Shown here: positions 21,475 through 47,647 of the stretch, one piece after another | Position numbering within the stretch: the stretch's first letter is position 1 | Layout of the letters: every line of letters starts with the position of its first letter | Assembly (NCBI RefSeq): GCF_964019385.1 | Contig: NC_088644.1 | Location: 20,245,154-20,309,153 of the forward strand | Origin: Sycon ciliatum | Lineage: Eukaryota > Porifera > Calcarea > Leucosolenida > Sycettidae | Reading direction: 5' to 3' | DNA length: 64,000 nt | The notes under the pieces: model-generated | Seen by the model: only the letters and a program-made list of their open reading frames with translations | Databases searched by the model: none | Told to the model about the DNA's origin: nothing | Translations under genes and position numbers: made by a program

Positions 21475-22487
21475 CCACCCGGTTTCAACCCATTACAAAC
21501 ATGAGTAGATCTTGCAAACAAAAATTCAGCAAATCCATTCTATACATATTTGATTAGGTATGAAAAGATCTATTATTTTTCAGAGTCAAATGTCATGGCA
21601 TTAGCCCACTCTCATCATGACTTTGGTACTATAATGTAGTACAGCCTCAGTAGCTTGTTGGCAGAGAATCCCTCAGTGTAATCCAACATTTTATCAATCC
21701 ACTCTGTACAAACTTGATTGGAAATTTTATGGAAAATTCCCTAATTTAATATTAGAGTCAATCTCAAAGTCAAATAGGCATGGCATTATCCCACACCCAT
21801 TGTGAAGTTGGATCCTGTACATGTACTGTGGTATATGCGAGAGTTCTGCCCATTGAACAAAAATCGACATTAATCCATAGATAATGAGGGCATCATCACC
21901 CCACAACTGACTACAATTACTATAGTGTAGTTTGAATTGTGTAGATCTACACCCTTACTGTGGAACAAAAAAAATTATATTGGCACACACGGTTTCGAGG
22001 ACTGGCTATTTTAAATAAGAACAAGAAATTCAGACATAAACCTGTGCGCTAGGAATGATAATTATGGATAAATTCCAGTTGCAAAAGGAAACTTGTTGCG
22101 GAAAAATAAGGTTCCTTGGGGTTTTTCGCACAGTAATTCTAAAAAATGGTTAATTTAAAAACACCTATATATTCGCTCAATACCAAGCTATACCAAGTTA
22201 CCAAGTAGTGATCAAGTGAATGATATCAAGAATGCACAATGGAATAAATAAAACCGGACGGTGAACACAAAGTGAATCAATTTTAATGAAGCAATAAAAA
22301 GAACTAACTCTGCCGTCATCATCATCATGCATCAACGAAGTCAAATGTTTTCCATAATCGATTTTCATGTCACTATCATCAGCGGAATATCGTGACTGAA
22401 TTGAAGGCTAGCCAAGCAAAAACAATGACAAACTGAATCAATGAATGTTTCCTGACTGCAACTTAAAATAATGTGTAGAATGTATTG
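21475..22487. other. 3' intergenic region between convergent genes
   Basis: AT-rich sequence between the SDR stop and the myosin stop. It must hold both 3' UTRs. AATAAA-like signals occur on + (22242-22252) and as TTTATT on -. No other feature was seen. Confidence 0.6.
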
Positions 22488-37509
<15,022 letters not shown>

Positions 37510-39080
37510 GCCAGCTTGAACAGCAAGGCACACAACTCATAAAAATAGACTAATGTTGCCTTTCTCTCTTCTCCCTCGCGAACAGAAAACCAAGCCAGTC
37601 GCCAGAGCTAGAGAAGCTCAGCTGCCTTGTCCTGTGCCTGTTTCACCTCTCATCGGTGCCTGAATAACATAATGACTTCCTGTCCTTCAGAGGTGCCGGC
37701 CTCAAGCACGGTCGGTAGCACGAGAAAATAATTTCACTCAACACAGCCAAAGTGAAATCTCACCATTACTCGGCATTAGGCATTACGCATTTTCGATAGC
37801 TGTCACACCACAAGCCTAGCCACTGATCACTTTTTTTCTTTCAATCCCGGGATCCCATGAAGATCTTCCAAAAGTTCAAGATCCTTCTGTGCCCAGGGCC
37901 TGGGGTAGGGCCAGCCAAACACAATCGTCACTTGCAGAAAATCATTGTGCTGGCCAATGAAAACAGATTCAGTGAGTCACTGATTCAGTGATTGCCCTGA
38001 TTGATGAAGAGAAATCGGTGTAACACTTGCCAGCTACAACGCGTGGTCGAGACTTGAGAGTGCAAGTACAAATGGATGAAAAGCAGACAGCGGTTGGGTC
38101 GCGGTCACGCTCACACTTTTCACACAGCTCTAGCACTCAGACTCTCAATGTTAGCACTTAGCTGCATGGCACTGATGCAGAGATGGTTCAGGCTGAATTA
38201 TTTGGGGCTCTATCCTCGGCTCGTACAGATACTTCACGTCGCATTCGTTCCATTCTAAGCCGGCGAACACAGCTGATCGTGCCCGTGCTTTCTCAGCAGA
38301 ATGCGGGCTCACCTAGCCGTGATCCGTGTCGCGATGGCCAAAACACCGCCGTGGTGATGATTGATAGTCTCCGAGCCTCCGAGGCCTGCTAGCAGCGGAG
38401 GTGATGTGATGTGGGGCAAAGCATGACACATCCGAAGACAACTGATAATTTTGTTGTGGCTGGACGCCATAAAAAGCAATGCCATGCGCCACTGCCCACT
38501 GCAAATGAACAGCAGGGCTGGTCCACTGCTTCAGTGCCAGCGGTTTACTGTTGCTGTCACGAATCTAGGCTCGTAGTGCTGCTGTCAGTATTCTCTACTG
38601 TACCTCACAACATCGCCTCGATGTCTTAGACCGGTATCATTGTCACCCAGAGTGTTCTTAGATGCTAAGTAAAGTGTGTCTTTGCATTGCTGTCAATCCA
38701 TGATGAACCAAACAGTTCCAACTGATACTTACTTCGTTCTTGGGTCTGCTTCCATATTCGTTGCTTGCGAACGTATTTAGTTGAAAAGGATGTCATCGTG
38801 GACTGGTGGTGGCGTTCAGTGGTGAGGTACAGGTAGGCTCAACTCGAGCTTCGAGGTATCATCGCAAACTGCTGTTGTAAAGGCATGGCTGCTCAGTGGC
38901 AGTGATGTTGCCAAGTGTATTGTTGGTATGCATAAATCGTGCGTGTATCTGGCCGCGGTGGACACACCATGTACCAACACCCAAACAAAGAATAAAAAAA
39001 TAATAGTTTTGGCCATTTGTTCCACTTCGAGTGTACAATACAGCCATCCTGGTACTGTACACCAGGTACACGTATAAAGT
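37510..39080. other. Upstream region of the myosin gene, no other gene recognised
   Basis: This must contain the myosin promoter and 5' UTR, read leftward, but I see no TATA box or initiator that I would defend. Short open frames near 38076-38392 (+) have no recognisable domain. Confidence 0.45.
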
Positions 39081-39089
39081 CCTATACAT

Positions 39090-39710
39090 GATCATGCTGA
39101 CCTTTCATACAAACTTCCAGTCAACTTGCCCATCATGCCGGCGGCATATAAACCTCATTATACTGAGCTTGTATACAAACTCCCATCTCTCCCCACACAA
39201 CACTCCAGACTTGTATTTTGCATATAACACTTTTACAGGTACTTCGATGACGAGAATATAAACTGGTATATAAACTGGTATATAAACTGGTGTATAAACT
39301 GGTATATAAACTCCTTTTTTTTTAGGATCACACTAGGGGAGTTTGTATATCAGCTCAGTATAAGCATAATATAACCTACTCAGTTGAATATGGGAAATAT
39401 AAACCAATATACAAACCTCGGCTTCGCCTCGGTTTGTATACAGGTTTATATTTCCCATATAATCAACTGGTTAGGTTATATTATATACTTATAGTCATAC
39501 AAACCCCATAGATCGCCACCATACTAGAAACAGGAAGAAGTAATTAGTTGACTGTCAGTTTGTATGACTATGAAGGTCAGCAAAGTATTACATCCCACTA
39601 GTACGCTTGTACGTGAAATATAAACCATCATAATTATTATAAACCTCGGCTTCACCTCGGTTTGTATGTCGGTTTATATTTCACGTACAAGCGTAGATCT
39701 ACTATTGGGT
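39090..39710. repeat. AT-rich nested palindromes with tandem repeat
   Basis: 39261-39309 repeats a 13-bp unit (AAACTGGTATATA). 39388-39462 is a hairpin with arms around GGGAAATATAAACC and a loop reading CCTCGGCTTCGCCTCGG. 39608-39697 is a second hairpin with the same loop type and arms around TGAAATATAAACC. Flanking blocks also pair across longer distances (CATACAAAC with GTTTGTATG). This is the structure of a foldback-type element. Confidence 0.75.
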
Positions 39711-39727
39711 TGTATTATACGTACAAG

Positions 39728-39739
39728 CAGGGAGTCGTG
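39728..39739. mobile_element. 12-bp hAT-end footprint
   Basis: CAGGGAGTCGTG sits between GTACAAG (39721-39727) and GTACAAGT (39740-39747). It may be the shortest member of the series, or an excision or deletion footprint. Confidence 0.5.
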
Positions 39740-39936
39740 GTACAAGTCATACTCAGCCATACATGTACTGATGATGTAGTGTATACTGTCATGACATTGT
39801 ATTGATTTGTACTTGCATGCGGTAGACACCAACCCGTAGATCTACGGGCCGTAGCAAAACAGGAGAGACAGAGTGGACCAGAGGCAGAGGCAGAGGTTGA
39901 TCCGCCCTACAAAGTACAATGCTACATGTACTAGTA

Positions 39937-40144
39937 CAGTAGAACCTGTGACTAACGACCACACCTTGGGGCCAGAGAAAGCGGTCTTTACTCTTTAGTG
40001 GCAGGTGGTCCTTACTTCCCTTAGAGGTTTGCACAGCACAACCATGTGAGACCGTCCGTGCCTGGCGAAGTGGTCTTTATATTAGTACCACTACCAGGCT
40101 GGTCGCTAGTCACAATGGTCTTTAAGTAAGTATTAGTTTTACTG
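39937..40144. mobile_element. pogo-like MITE
   Basis: It starts CAGTAGAACC and ends TTTTACTG, with TA on both sides. GGTCTTTA/AAGACC-type blocks pair inside. Confidence 0.6.
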
Positions 40145-40159
40145 TAGTTTGCTTCCTAT

Positions 40160-40193
40160 CAGGGAGCCGTATAAAAATAGATACGACTCCCCG
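40160..40193. mobile_element. 34-bp hAT-like hairpin
   Basis: CAGGGAGCCGTAT and ATACGACTCCCCG pair around an 8-base loop. The flanks CTTCCTAT (40152-40159) and CTTCATAT (40194-40201) agree at 7 of 8 positions. Confidence 0.65.
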
Positions 40194-40257
40194 CTTCATA
40201 TACATGTAATTATGTACGACACGTCCATGACTGTACAATCATCTCTTTGTTTCTAAC

Positions 40258-40978
40258 CACGAGGACAGTGGTAAAAACGGAGAAAGGACCGTAATAACAG
40301 TTATGACTAACATTCCACCAAGATAACTAATACGTACATGTATACAGTCAGATAGTGCGACAACAAGGCCCAAAACTGACAAGGATATTGAGACATTCGA
40401 CGACCTGACATGGAGCTCCAAATTTGACCAAAATATCCACGAAGCGCAAATCAACAACCTTCCAACTATTACTTAGAAGGCTCAGGTGCGGGAAGTGATA
40501 GTTCCAATGAGGGGAAAGGATGCGCCACGAAGATGTGTACGAGGTACATGTATGTCCCTCTGCAACAAAGAATGTCGAACGTTACAGGATGATGATGACG
40601 AGACTAGTAGCAAGACCATTGGACAAACCAGTCTAACTACAACTCGAAGAGGAAAGGCAACTGACCCCCCACCCCCCAACTTGGGAGGCTGAAAGGTACA
40701 AGTACTTCAGTACAGTCATGTACATGTATGTACTGCAGTACATAAAGAGGGGAAGCCAAGCGAAGATGAACTGTCACTAACCGAATAGAAAGTCACTACG
40801 GTAAGTCGGTAACCTACTAAACTCAATGTTGATGTACAGTAACAGTTGTGTACTAGTACCTTGTAGTCGCACTATCTGCCTGACTGCATAATATCTCGTT
40901 ACCTTGGTGGACTGTTAGTCATAATTAGTAACGTTTTGGTCCCTTCTCTTTTTTTGCTTATATTATTGGCTCACCATC
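40258..40978. repeat. Foldback element related to 23313-23492
   Basis: 40305-40372 and 40858-40922 are inverted copies, for example around AGATAGTGCGAC. The arm sequence GACTAAC-TTCCACCAA matches the hairpin in the myosin intron. The right side is bordered by the inverted GGATGGTGAGCC-like motif (40967-40978). A short open frame at 40486-40692 lies in the loop and has no recognisable domain. Confidence 0.65.
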
Positions 40979-42081
40979 AATCTGCGGACAGAACTGCTTC
41001 GTCCTTTGTGGACTCATCAGCGCAGCACAATGGATAATGATAGGGCACAGGGCTAAACTTGGAACATTTCACAAAGAATGACAATGCACTTCCAAGCACA
41101 ATTCTTGAGCATTGTGTGGCCAGTTTCCTTTACCATTTCTCAAATACTCCCATTATGAAAGATAGTCCAGGTCAGCAGTGGCAGGAGCGGTTTTCACATT
41201 CACATCAGAACCATGAAGTCGTATGCTTGCAGTTTATACTCATGAAAATACACATTGCATTTACACTCTACTGGTGTGCAAACAGAGAGAAAATAGCAGT
41301 TCCGTGTAACATTGGCAAGGAATGGCGGCGATACACTTTACAAGCAGCGATGGCGTGAAGTGGATCTTCTCAGGCTGACGGTGGTGATACCGATAGCAAG
41401 ATACCGATGACTAGAGGACTCTTGCCGATAGTTGTTACACTCCTATTCCTCTCCACAGGATAGTACATGTACCTCCCTCCCACTATGTTATACTCGTACA
41501 CAATACATTCACGCATATCTACTTTTCCACAGTGCTGAGTGCATGACAATTGTATAGAGAGTGTGTGTCAGAAGCAGGCAAGGGAGAAGCAAACCTTTAC
41601 AAGTGCAGTAGCTAGAAGCAAACCTTTACAAGTGCAGTAGCTACACTGTAGAAGCAAACCTTTACAAGTGGAGCTACCCCCAGCTCATCACCGAGGCGCT
41701 CTGGAGGAACGTTCTTCCTTTGAACAGTTCCGAACTTCGGTCTTGGTTACTGCATGCAGTAGTACTATATGTAGTGGATCCACTGGAGTTGACGGCATCC
41801 ATATCTCTGACCCCCATATCACTGACCCCCATATCTCTGATCCTGTCTCTGATCATTGCCGCATTGGCGCATTGGTGTAACACCGCCACTACAAGTATAG
41901 TGCGGCGGTCTACACTTTGCACTTGCAGCGGTGAGAGTTGCCTAGGACAGAACAGGCTACTCCATAAGGTAACAACGGCGATACGGCTCCTTTGGCTGAT
42001 ATCAGAGTTACATACATGTACATGTACTTGGCAATGCAAATGCTCGTACACCTGTATACCAATATCACCATCATCGTCATT

Positions 42082-42119
<38 letters not shown>

Positions 42120-42655
42120 GAGTTATACGTACACATGCAAAATTGTAACATAATGTAAGTCCCACTAACAAGGAGGACACTCTTTTTTTACTATTGAACA
42201 CTTACTGCATGATGAACTAAAATGAGGAGGAAAACTCGACACAATGGTACATATCCAGCAGGACGGAGTGGGTGGGACCTGTGAAGCTCAGCCGACCAAG
42301 GGTCTCGGCATCACAGCTGCACATGTGCACCAAAGGAAACAAAATGGGGAGTGGAAGGGCGGGGAGCAGGAGAGCAAGAACTCGAAGGAAAGAGAGGAGG
42401 GAGGGGAGGAAACCAGAAAACTTGTTAGTTTGCGAGTTAGTCCAAGATATGAGTGCAAACAAGCACGCAAACAAGACTTAGTACAAAGATAGCAGTATCA
42501 AGATCATGATGCTGAGGCGAAAGTAGAGGCGGATTGCCGTGCAGTTTTGACGAAAGATTAGAGTGAGAATGGAGGAGAGTTAGAGAGAGATAAAGACAGA
42601 TGGAGTTTGATGAGAAGGGAGTGCTCCGAGAACATGAACAGGGTCGTACTGGCAG
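40979..42655. other. No gene recognised; short tandem repeats
   Basis: 41588-41670 repeats AAGCAAACCTTTACAAGTG three times. 41806-41850 repeats an 18-bp unit (CTGACCCCCATATC) about two and a half times. 42074-42118 is (ATC)n. No exon is supported. Confidence 0.6.
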
Positions 42656-42834
42656 TAGCCTAGGCCAGGGGGCGATGTCCGTGGCCGGTGACCAACCCGA
42701 CCGTTTCAGGTAGCGGTGGGTCAGAACCTTGAACTGCTGCATCCCTTTGGCAGACGGTGCATCGCGGAGGAGAGTGGCTAGCAGTTCATTCCAGGCTTCA
42801 ACATCAACATTTCGGAATTTATCCACGTGTACTT
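42656..42834 (-). CDS. Possible exon, unknown protein
   Basis: On the minus strand, a TAG acceptor precedes an open block encoding DKFRNVDVEAWNELLATLL followed by GMQQFKVLTHRYLKR. This has helical, protein-like composition. The 3' border is unclear: GTTCTG after FK, or GTACGA near 42656. I do not recognise the family and found no partner exons. Confidence 0.3.
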
Positions 42835-42865
42835 CTACCATGAAGAGAAGACTTGAAATCATCAA

Positions 42866-43810
42866 CCGCTATCTGTTCAGGGTCGAACGCCGCTGCTTAC
42901 CTACTCATGAAGAAAACGGAGGCTGCATAATTATTGTGCCATTATGCATTGCAAAAGAGTTAATAAAGCGAAGGAGGCTGCTTGGCGGCACTCCAGTGGA
43001 AGGAAATCCCACTTATCAGCGGCCGGGCAGTTCCACGCGTAGAAACAGAGTCGGGAAGAAGCGTTTAAAAGTAGGGCTAAAAGCGAGGGTGGACTGTCCC
43101 CTGGTCAAGGCTTCAGTGTGGTTGGTGTTTCATCTGAGAACAAAACGCATCACAAGTAGGGGGCAGCGGCCGTGTACACATTGATTTTATATACAAGCCA
43201 AAGCGACAGAAACCACGGATTTGTGGCGGTGACAAATGGTGGCTGTTGGTTCCAGTGTTGGATGGCATGATGGCGAATTCCATGGTAGACTGAATGATGT
43301 TCTTTTTTAAACATAATTTAGTCAACCGTGGAATAAAAATATAAGTCACTTGAAAAATAAAACTGCATTGAGCAGATCTGATTGAAGTCATCCCTTGTCG
43401 TAGATGTCCCGCCTAAGTAATTAGTTTGATAAGTACTTGTATGGAATCAAGGACGAGTAGATCTTGTGTGAGTGAGAGTGTGAGATCGCTCAATCACAGG
43501 CCGACTCGCGAAGAGCGCTTTGACGTTCCCTTCACCAAGACGGCAAGAGTACACAAGTCCCACTATTCCTCCCTGTACTGGGTTTGGGTGTGGCAAAATA
43601 TATCCCTAGCCAATCAATGGTATGACCGACTACAAAATAAGTTGGCAATCAATGGTATGACCGACTACAAAAAATTAATAAGTTCTGTGGACTGCACAGG
43701 CTGGAGGCTTGCGCAGGCAGGTAAATGAATTATGTGTAGGCACAGTGCCTCAGTCATGATACCGGTAGCTCAAACCTGGAAACAAACCGGATGTTTGTTA
43801 CGACGCAATA
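42866..43810. other. No gene recognised
   Basis: 43611-43672 contains a 30-bp direct repeat (CAATCAATGGTATGACCGAC) in tandem. Cytoplasmic-domain exons of the iRhom-like gene could lie here, but none was identified. Confidence 0.4.
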
Positions 43811-43949
43811 GACCGATCCCCTTATTATACTGGGTTCGAGCACGGGGGCAACCTCACTCGCGATCGAGCTAGTTTTTGAACGTGACAGCATCTTTGACAG
43901 TGTGTTTCAGGTTTGTTTTGGAATGTCTTCTGCTTAGTAGTAGTTTGCG

Positions 43950-44087
43950 ATGGCTTCGAGCGGTGCTAAACCTCCTGCTGGTAGGAGCAGAGTCTCCGAG
44001 AGAGACATGGACTGTGATGCCGCTGCAGGATTTTTTCAAGGCGCGGGAGGGAACGATCTCGGGCCACAAACAGGAGTTACTCCAGAG
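43950..44087 (+). CDS. Putative first exon inside the decayed transposon
   Basis: The ATG opens a 46-codon frame beginning MASSGAKPPAGRSRVSERDM and ending at a GTGAGT donor. No compatible second exon was found. Its position just inside the left transposon end suggests a transposon gene rather than the start of the iRhom-like gene. Confidence 0.35.
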
Positions 44088-44654
44088 GTGAGTTTTTTTG
44101 TTGTTGAAATATTCGAGTCGCGAATCGTGTTGTGAGATTTATTTTGTGCCTAGGCTACAGCAGACCATATTTCTTTCTCCTTGAGATCGGTGCTGAAGAT
44201 AATAGTAACCTTTTTCTGGTCTGTCTTTTCCTCTCCAGAGCCATCTTCTATGAAGGTAACCGTGGTGCTGCCAAGTCACCAAGTCGCGATCAGCAGCCCT
44301 GAAGTGGAAAAATCGATTTTCCAACGATCTGGTTGGACATCAGCCACTAAAGTACTTCTGATTTGCCTGTAGTGACAACAGCAGCCATCCTTGGACACCT
44401 TGCAAAGACAGGAAAAGCCACTGGTGGAAGCGACTGCTATGAGGTGACGATAGCAGTGCAGTGGTGATCGCTGTTTTGTCAAGTCGAAGGGCTAGCCAAC
44501 CCAGAGGAAGCATAAAAAAACGATGAGCAGTGCGTGTTATTTGTTGAGCGTGAAGAGCTAGAGGAGGACAGTGCAAACACATGGACGGAGTGGATGGTGT
44601 TTGAAGAACAGTGTGCTGTGTGCCGGCTGGTGGTGATGGTGGTCTTTGTCAGCA

Positions 44655-44861
44655 TGAAAATGGCGCTTTTAGTGACATTTTGCATACAAATCCCCATCTC
44701 GTAGGGCGCAGTCACCCAGTTTCGGTGGAAGTGCGCGAGTTCGATTGGGATTCAAGTAGGAAGGGAGCGTCTCAGCTTCCTCGGACCACGACCATTCGAC
44801 TCAGCACCCCGAAGACTACAACTGGTGAAATTTTAATTTTTGCCTTAACTTCCCCTTTAAC
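44655..44861. mobile_element. Half copy of the 16313-17215 foldback element
   Basis: It matches 17000-17200 nearly base for base, from GGCGCTTTTAGTGACATTTT to CTTCCCCTTTAA, and lacks the other arm and the hAT ends. Confidence 0.9.
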
Positions 44862-45630
44862 ATCCTGAAGCAGGCACCACCATGCGCTCTTGGCCGAACT
44901 AATGCACGAAGCATAAACACACCAGAACAGCAAGGACACTTCCGTTGACAGATATTGTTTACGCCTCTAGACCGCTGTTTCTTTTCTTCGAGCTCATCGT
45001 TAGAGGAGAATAGTAGCAGGATACTAATGATGATATAATAGAAGATGATGGACGGTTTATGGTCCGATATTGATGATTGAAGATCTAAGATAGCAATGGC
45101 AGTGATTGCGAAATGGATAATATTATCATGATTATATGCCAGTCTGGTAATGCGTTGTACTAGTGGACAGTATTGAAATCATCACTGCATTCGATGCAAA
45201 TATTGGTATACCTTTGGTTTCAGTATTGGAAAAAAAGAGTAAGAGAACCTGGTTGATTTGGTTGCATCTGCGACTGGCTACCGGGTGTTGTGATCAGCAA
45301 TGTTACCATGGGAGAAAATAAGAGCGCAAGGATCTGTTGGGTCTTTTTGTGCCGGTGCGAGAACCCTAAGTGCATGGCAAAATAGAACTGTTTCATCCAC
45401 AATGCAGAATGTCTTGCGGTACATGGCATTGATGACTGAACATCTCGCCAGCTCGCCCAAATGGGGATCATGCCCAAACGGAGGAACAAGACATCTTTCC
45501 AGCTCAGCTAGCTATATAGTATATACCGTGAAACGGATGATTAACTTGTGCCACGCATGACAGCTTCTGTCCCATTCGGCCCAGGCTTAGACACATCAAT
45601 GCCAATAGCAGCTGATCCTCCATTACATGC

Positions 45631-45942
45631 TCATTGGCGATTTACGGCCACCTCCAACTGTATCCGCCGTCCCTCAGCTTCCGTCTTCGCAGATCTGGCT
45701 CGGCGCAGTACATTTTCTCGGCTAGGCTCAAAGAAGTCCCACAGAGCGGTCCAAACACCTGAAGGCAAACCAGTCAGAAACTGGCGCGGCTCAGAGTCTT
45801 TCTTTATGTTATTGTACGTAAGCTGTTTTTCGGCTTTCTTCACCCCATCGTCCAACTGCTCCACGAGACTCTGTACACGAGCTCTACTTGCTGCCAACTC
45901 CTGATGCAGATGCTGCACTTCCATTACAGGACCAAACTGCAC
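45631..45942 (-). pseudogene. Transposase fragment (HTH region of DDE_Tnp_4 type)
   Basis: The open frame encodes a coiled-coil-like stretch (VQSLVEQLDDGVKKAEKQL) and then RQFLTGLPSGVWTALWDFF. The latter resembles the start of the helix-turn-helix of DDE_Tnp_4 transposases (compare YTGLQSF in the intact element). Sequence further downstream on this strand is too damaged to show a DDE triad. Confidence 0.5.
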
Positions 45943-46204
45943 TAAGCCAGGTTCCTTTCCAACTCAAAATGCCGTTGCCTCTCAGCAAAATACTGGTTTG
46001 CGAGCATGGGGAGCTCGTGATGCAGACGCTGCACTTCCATGACCGAACTGCACTAGGCTCAGCAAATACTGTTTTGCGAGCATGGGGAGCAGAGCGTCCA
46101 GACTCCACTCTCTTGCGAAAAGCAAACCTGGTACCGTAGGACAGCTGTTTGGTTTCCTGGACTCATCCTGCCCTTGTAGAGCTGGGCAAAACGATTTCGA
46201 CTTC

Positions 46205-46396
46205 GGGATCGAAATGATCGCTGCATCTCAAATATTCAGAGTGACCCTAAAACTACGTCCTTCCTCACGGGGAATAGCCTGGATCCGCTTGCTCCAGGCC
46301 GCTGTGGCTCCACACGACAAAAGGAGTGAAATGACTTGCTTGCTTCGTCCTCCTGTTCTGACAGTGAGGAACGCAGCAATGATCCTGAGAAGGCAT
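46205..46396 (-). pseudogene. Frameshifted THAP zinc finger
   Basis: The ATG at 46396 gives MPSQDHCCVPHCQNRRTKQ, the usual THAP start with its first Cys pair. After at least two frame changes, CSDHFDPEV supplies the second metal pair (near 46211-46230). It is the N terminus of the dead transposase. Confidence 0.6.
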
Positions 46397-46707
46397 CCTG
46401 AAGTCGTAAAAAGGAAGACGTCTAAACAAAAACAAAACAGCTCAAATCAAAAGTCCTTGTGGCATTTTTTGTAGACAGGCTTGCACTGCGTGTAGATTTC
46501 GCGTGCTCTGCACTTCGCATGCGAGAAGTCACGCAAAGCCGAGGTGAGGTTGGTCGCGTGTGTGCAGCAGGATCCCACGCGACTGCGGAGTTGCCCCCTT
46601 CCTCGAACCCAGACAATAATAAGGGGATCGGTCTATCATGTCAATATGACTGAACCTGTATGATGTAACCTTGTACTTGTAGTTGTGACTTGTTGTAGGG
46701 TTCAGGG

Positions 46708-46728
46708 CAGGGAGTCGTATAGACCCTG
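46708..46728. mobile_element. 21-bp hAT-end-only insertion
   Basis: It begins CAGGGAGTCG and ends ACCCTG. Perfect 8-bp duplications GTTCAGGG flank it (46700-46707 and 46729-46736). Confidence 0.72.
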
Positions 46729-46766
46729 GTTCAGGGCAAGGAGCACTGACGATAAGCACCTTTCTA

Positions 46767-47330
46767 AAGGGAGAACTTCAAATTTCAAAGGATAAGTCGG
46801 GGAAATGAACTGCCTGATATAAAGGGAAAAAATACCCAAGGGCGCGAGGGCCATCACCATGATCACTAGCACTGCACTGGCATGGCATCAATATGTGTGG
46901 CACGTGTTGTGAGCGGTCTTCGCATACACGCGTGCACGGTTCTGTAGGTTCGGCCTGGTCCCATACCGAGTAGCTCAGATGGTTCAATACAGGGAGTCGT
47001 ACTCAAACTAAAGTAATAGTGTAGACTTAGTTTGAGTACGACTCCCTGGTTCAGTACATGAGAGTCAAAGCAAGGTCCCGGGTAGATCTACGGATTCGAG
47101 ACCGAGGCTGGAGTGGATGGGGTTGGCATTTTTTTCTCTTTTCAGGCAGTTCGACGTAGATCTACGCGTGAGTTCGCGTCCACCATACCACTGGTCAGAT
47201 TTGGGCTGCTGCCGTGCTGGACGTGGACTTGGTGGCACCAGGTCCAGCAGCCCAAATGTGACTCCCCCGACTGATCCGTTGAGAACACTGTTTCGTAGTA
47301 ATATACCGGTAAATTACTACTCCCTGGTTC
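46767..47330. repeat. SINE copies, rearranged and interrupted
   Basis: 46767-46812 is the GGCAGTTCA module in reverse orientation. 46885-47285 matches the SINE at 3448-3640 (GTGTGGCACGTGTTGTGAG, CTGGTCCCATA, AGCTCAGATGG, AAGGTCCCGGG), but is split by a 59-bp hAT-like hairpin in its D-arm and by GTAGATCTAC insertions. A stem formed by GGGCTGCTG and CAGCAGCCC lies at 47201-47255. TACTACTCCCTG followed by GTTCACCA at 47313-47332 may be one end of a further degenerate hAT-like copy. Confidence 0.7.
46990..47048. mobile_element. 59-bp hAT-like hairpin inside a SINE
   Basis: The ends pair perfectly over 21 bp, starting CAGGGAGTCGTACTCAAAC. Target duplications are GTTCAATA (46982-46989) and GTTCAGTA (47049-47056). 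Removing the element and one duplication restores the SINE D-arm. Confidence 0.85.
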
Positions 47331-47637
47331 ACCACCAGGTCATGGCCTTTGAACCAAACCAAAACCAAACCTCATGTGTGGTGTCTCAGAAAAGGACACG
47401 TACAAAATAGTGCTATACAATCATGTATTCAGTATGTGCGTGTACGGTGTATGTAGAGTGCAGGTAGGGTGAGGAGTTCTTGAGTTGGAAATACCGGTAA
47501 TATCAATTTACCATCCACAATGACTATGTAGGATGTCGTAAGTCGATCTCAGACAACCCTGGCCTGTACCTTTCGTGGCTGAAGCTGCCATGGGACGATT
47601 TCAGTAGATGATGCTTTGGACCGTGGGTTGTGATTAG
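47331..47637. other. No gene recognised
   Basis: Presumed upstream or intron sequence of the iRhom-like gene. No promoter motif can be defended. Confidence 0.4.
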
Positions 47638-47647
47638 AGGTGGAACA

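Larger units (their letters stand above)
43811..46633. mobile_element. Decayed THAP-type DNA transposon
   Basis: The inverted ends of about 50 bp share GACCGATCCCCTTATTAT, then CTGGGTTCGAG and GGGGGCAAC, and are bordered by TA (43809-43810 and 46634-46635). The minus strand from the right end carries a damaged THAP coding region and a piece resembling the HTH of DDE_Tnp_4 transposases. The plus strand near the left end has a clean first-exon-like frame (43950-44087). The arrangement, with two genes running inward, mirrors the intact element at 8846-13748. It seems to be a related but older family. A foldback half copy (44655-44861) has inserted in it. Confidence 0.75.

Noticed and set aside
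22214..22260. A strong polyadenylation site for the SDR gene
   Set aside because: AATAAA-like strings are frequent in this AT-rich stretch and cannot be tied to a transcript end without RNA data.
40486..40692. A small gene in the foldback loop
   Set aside because: No recognisable domain, no splice partner, and it lies within a repeat.
43950..44087. First exon of the iRhom-like gene
   Set aside because: It lies inside the inverted ends of the decayed transposon, its phase does not fit the exon at 47638/47648, and the short block at 44237-44253 that could follow it introduces a stop.
47286..47324. A further hAT-like copy ending TACTACTCCCTG before GTTCACCA
   Set aside because: A left end and a matching duplication could not be found. 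It is mentioned only in the SINE entry.
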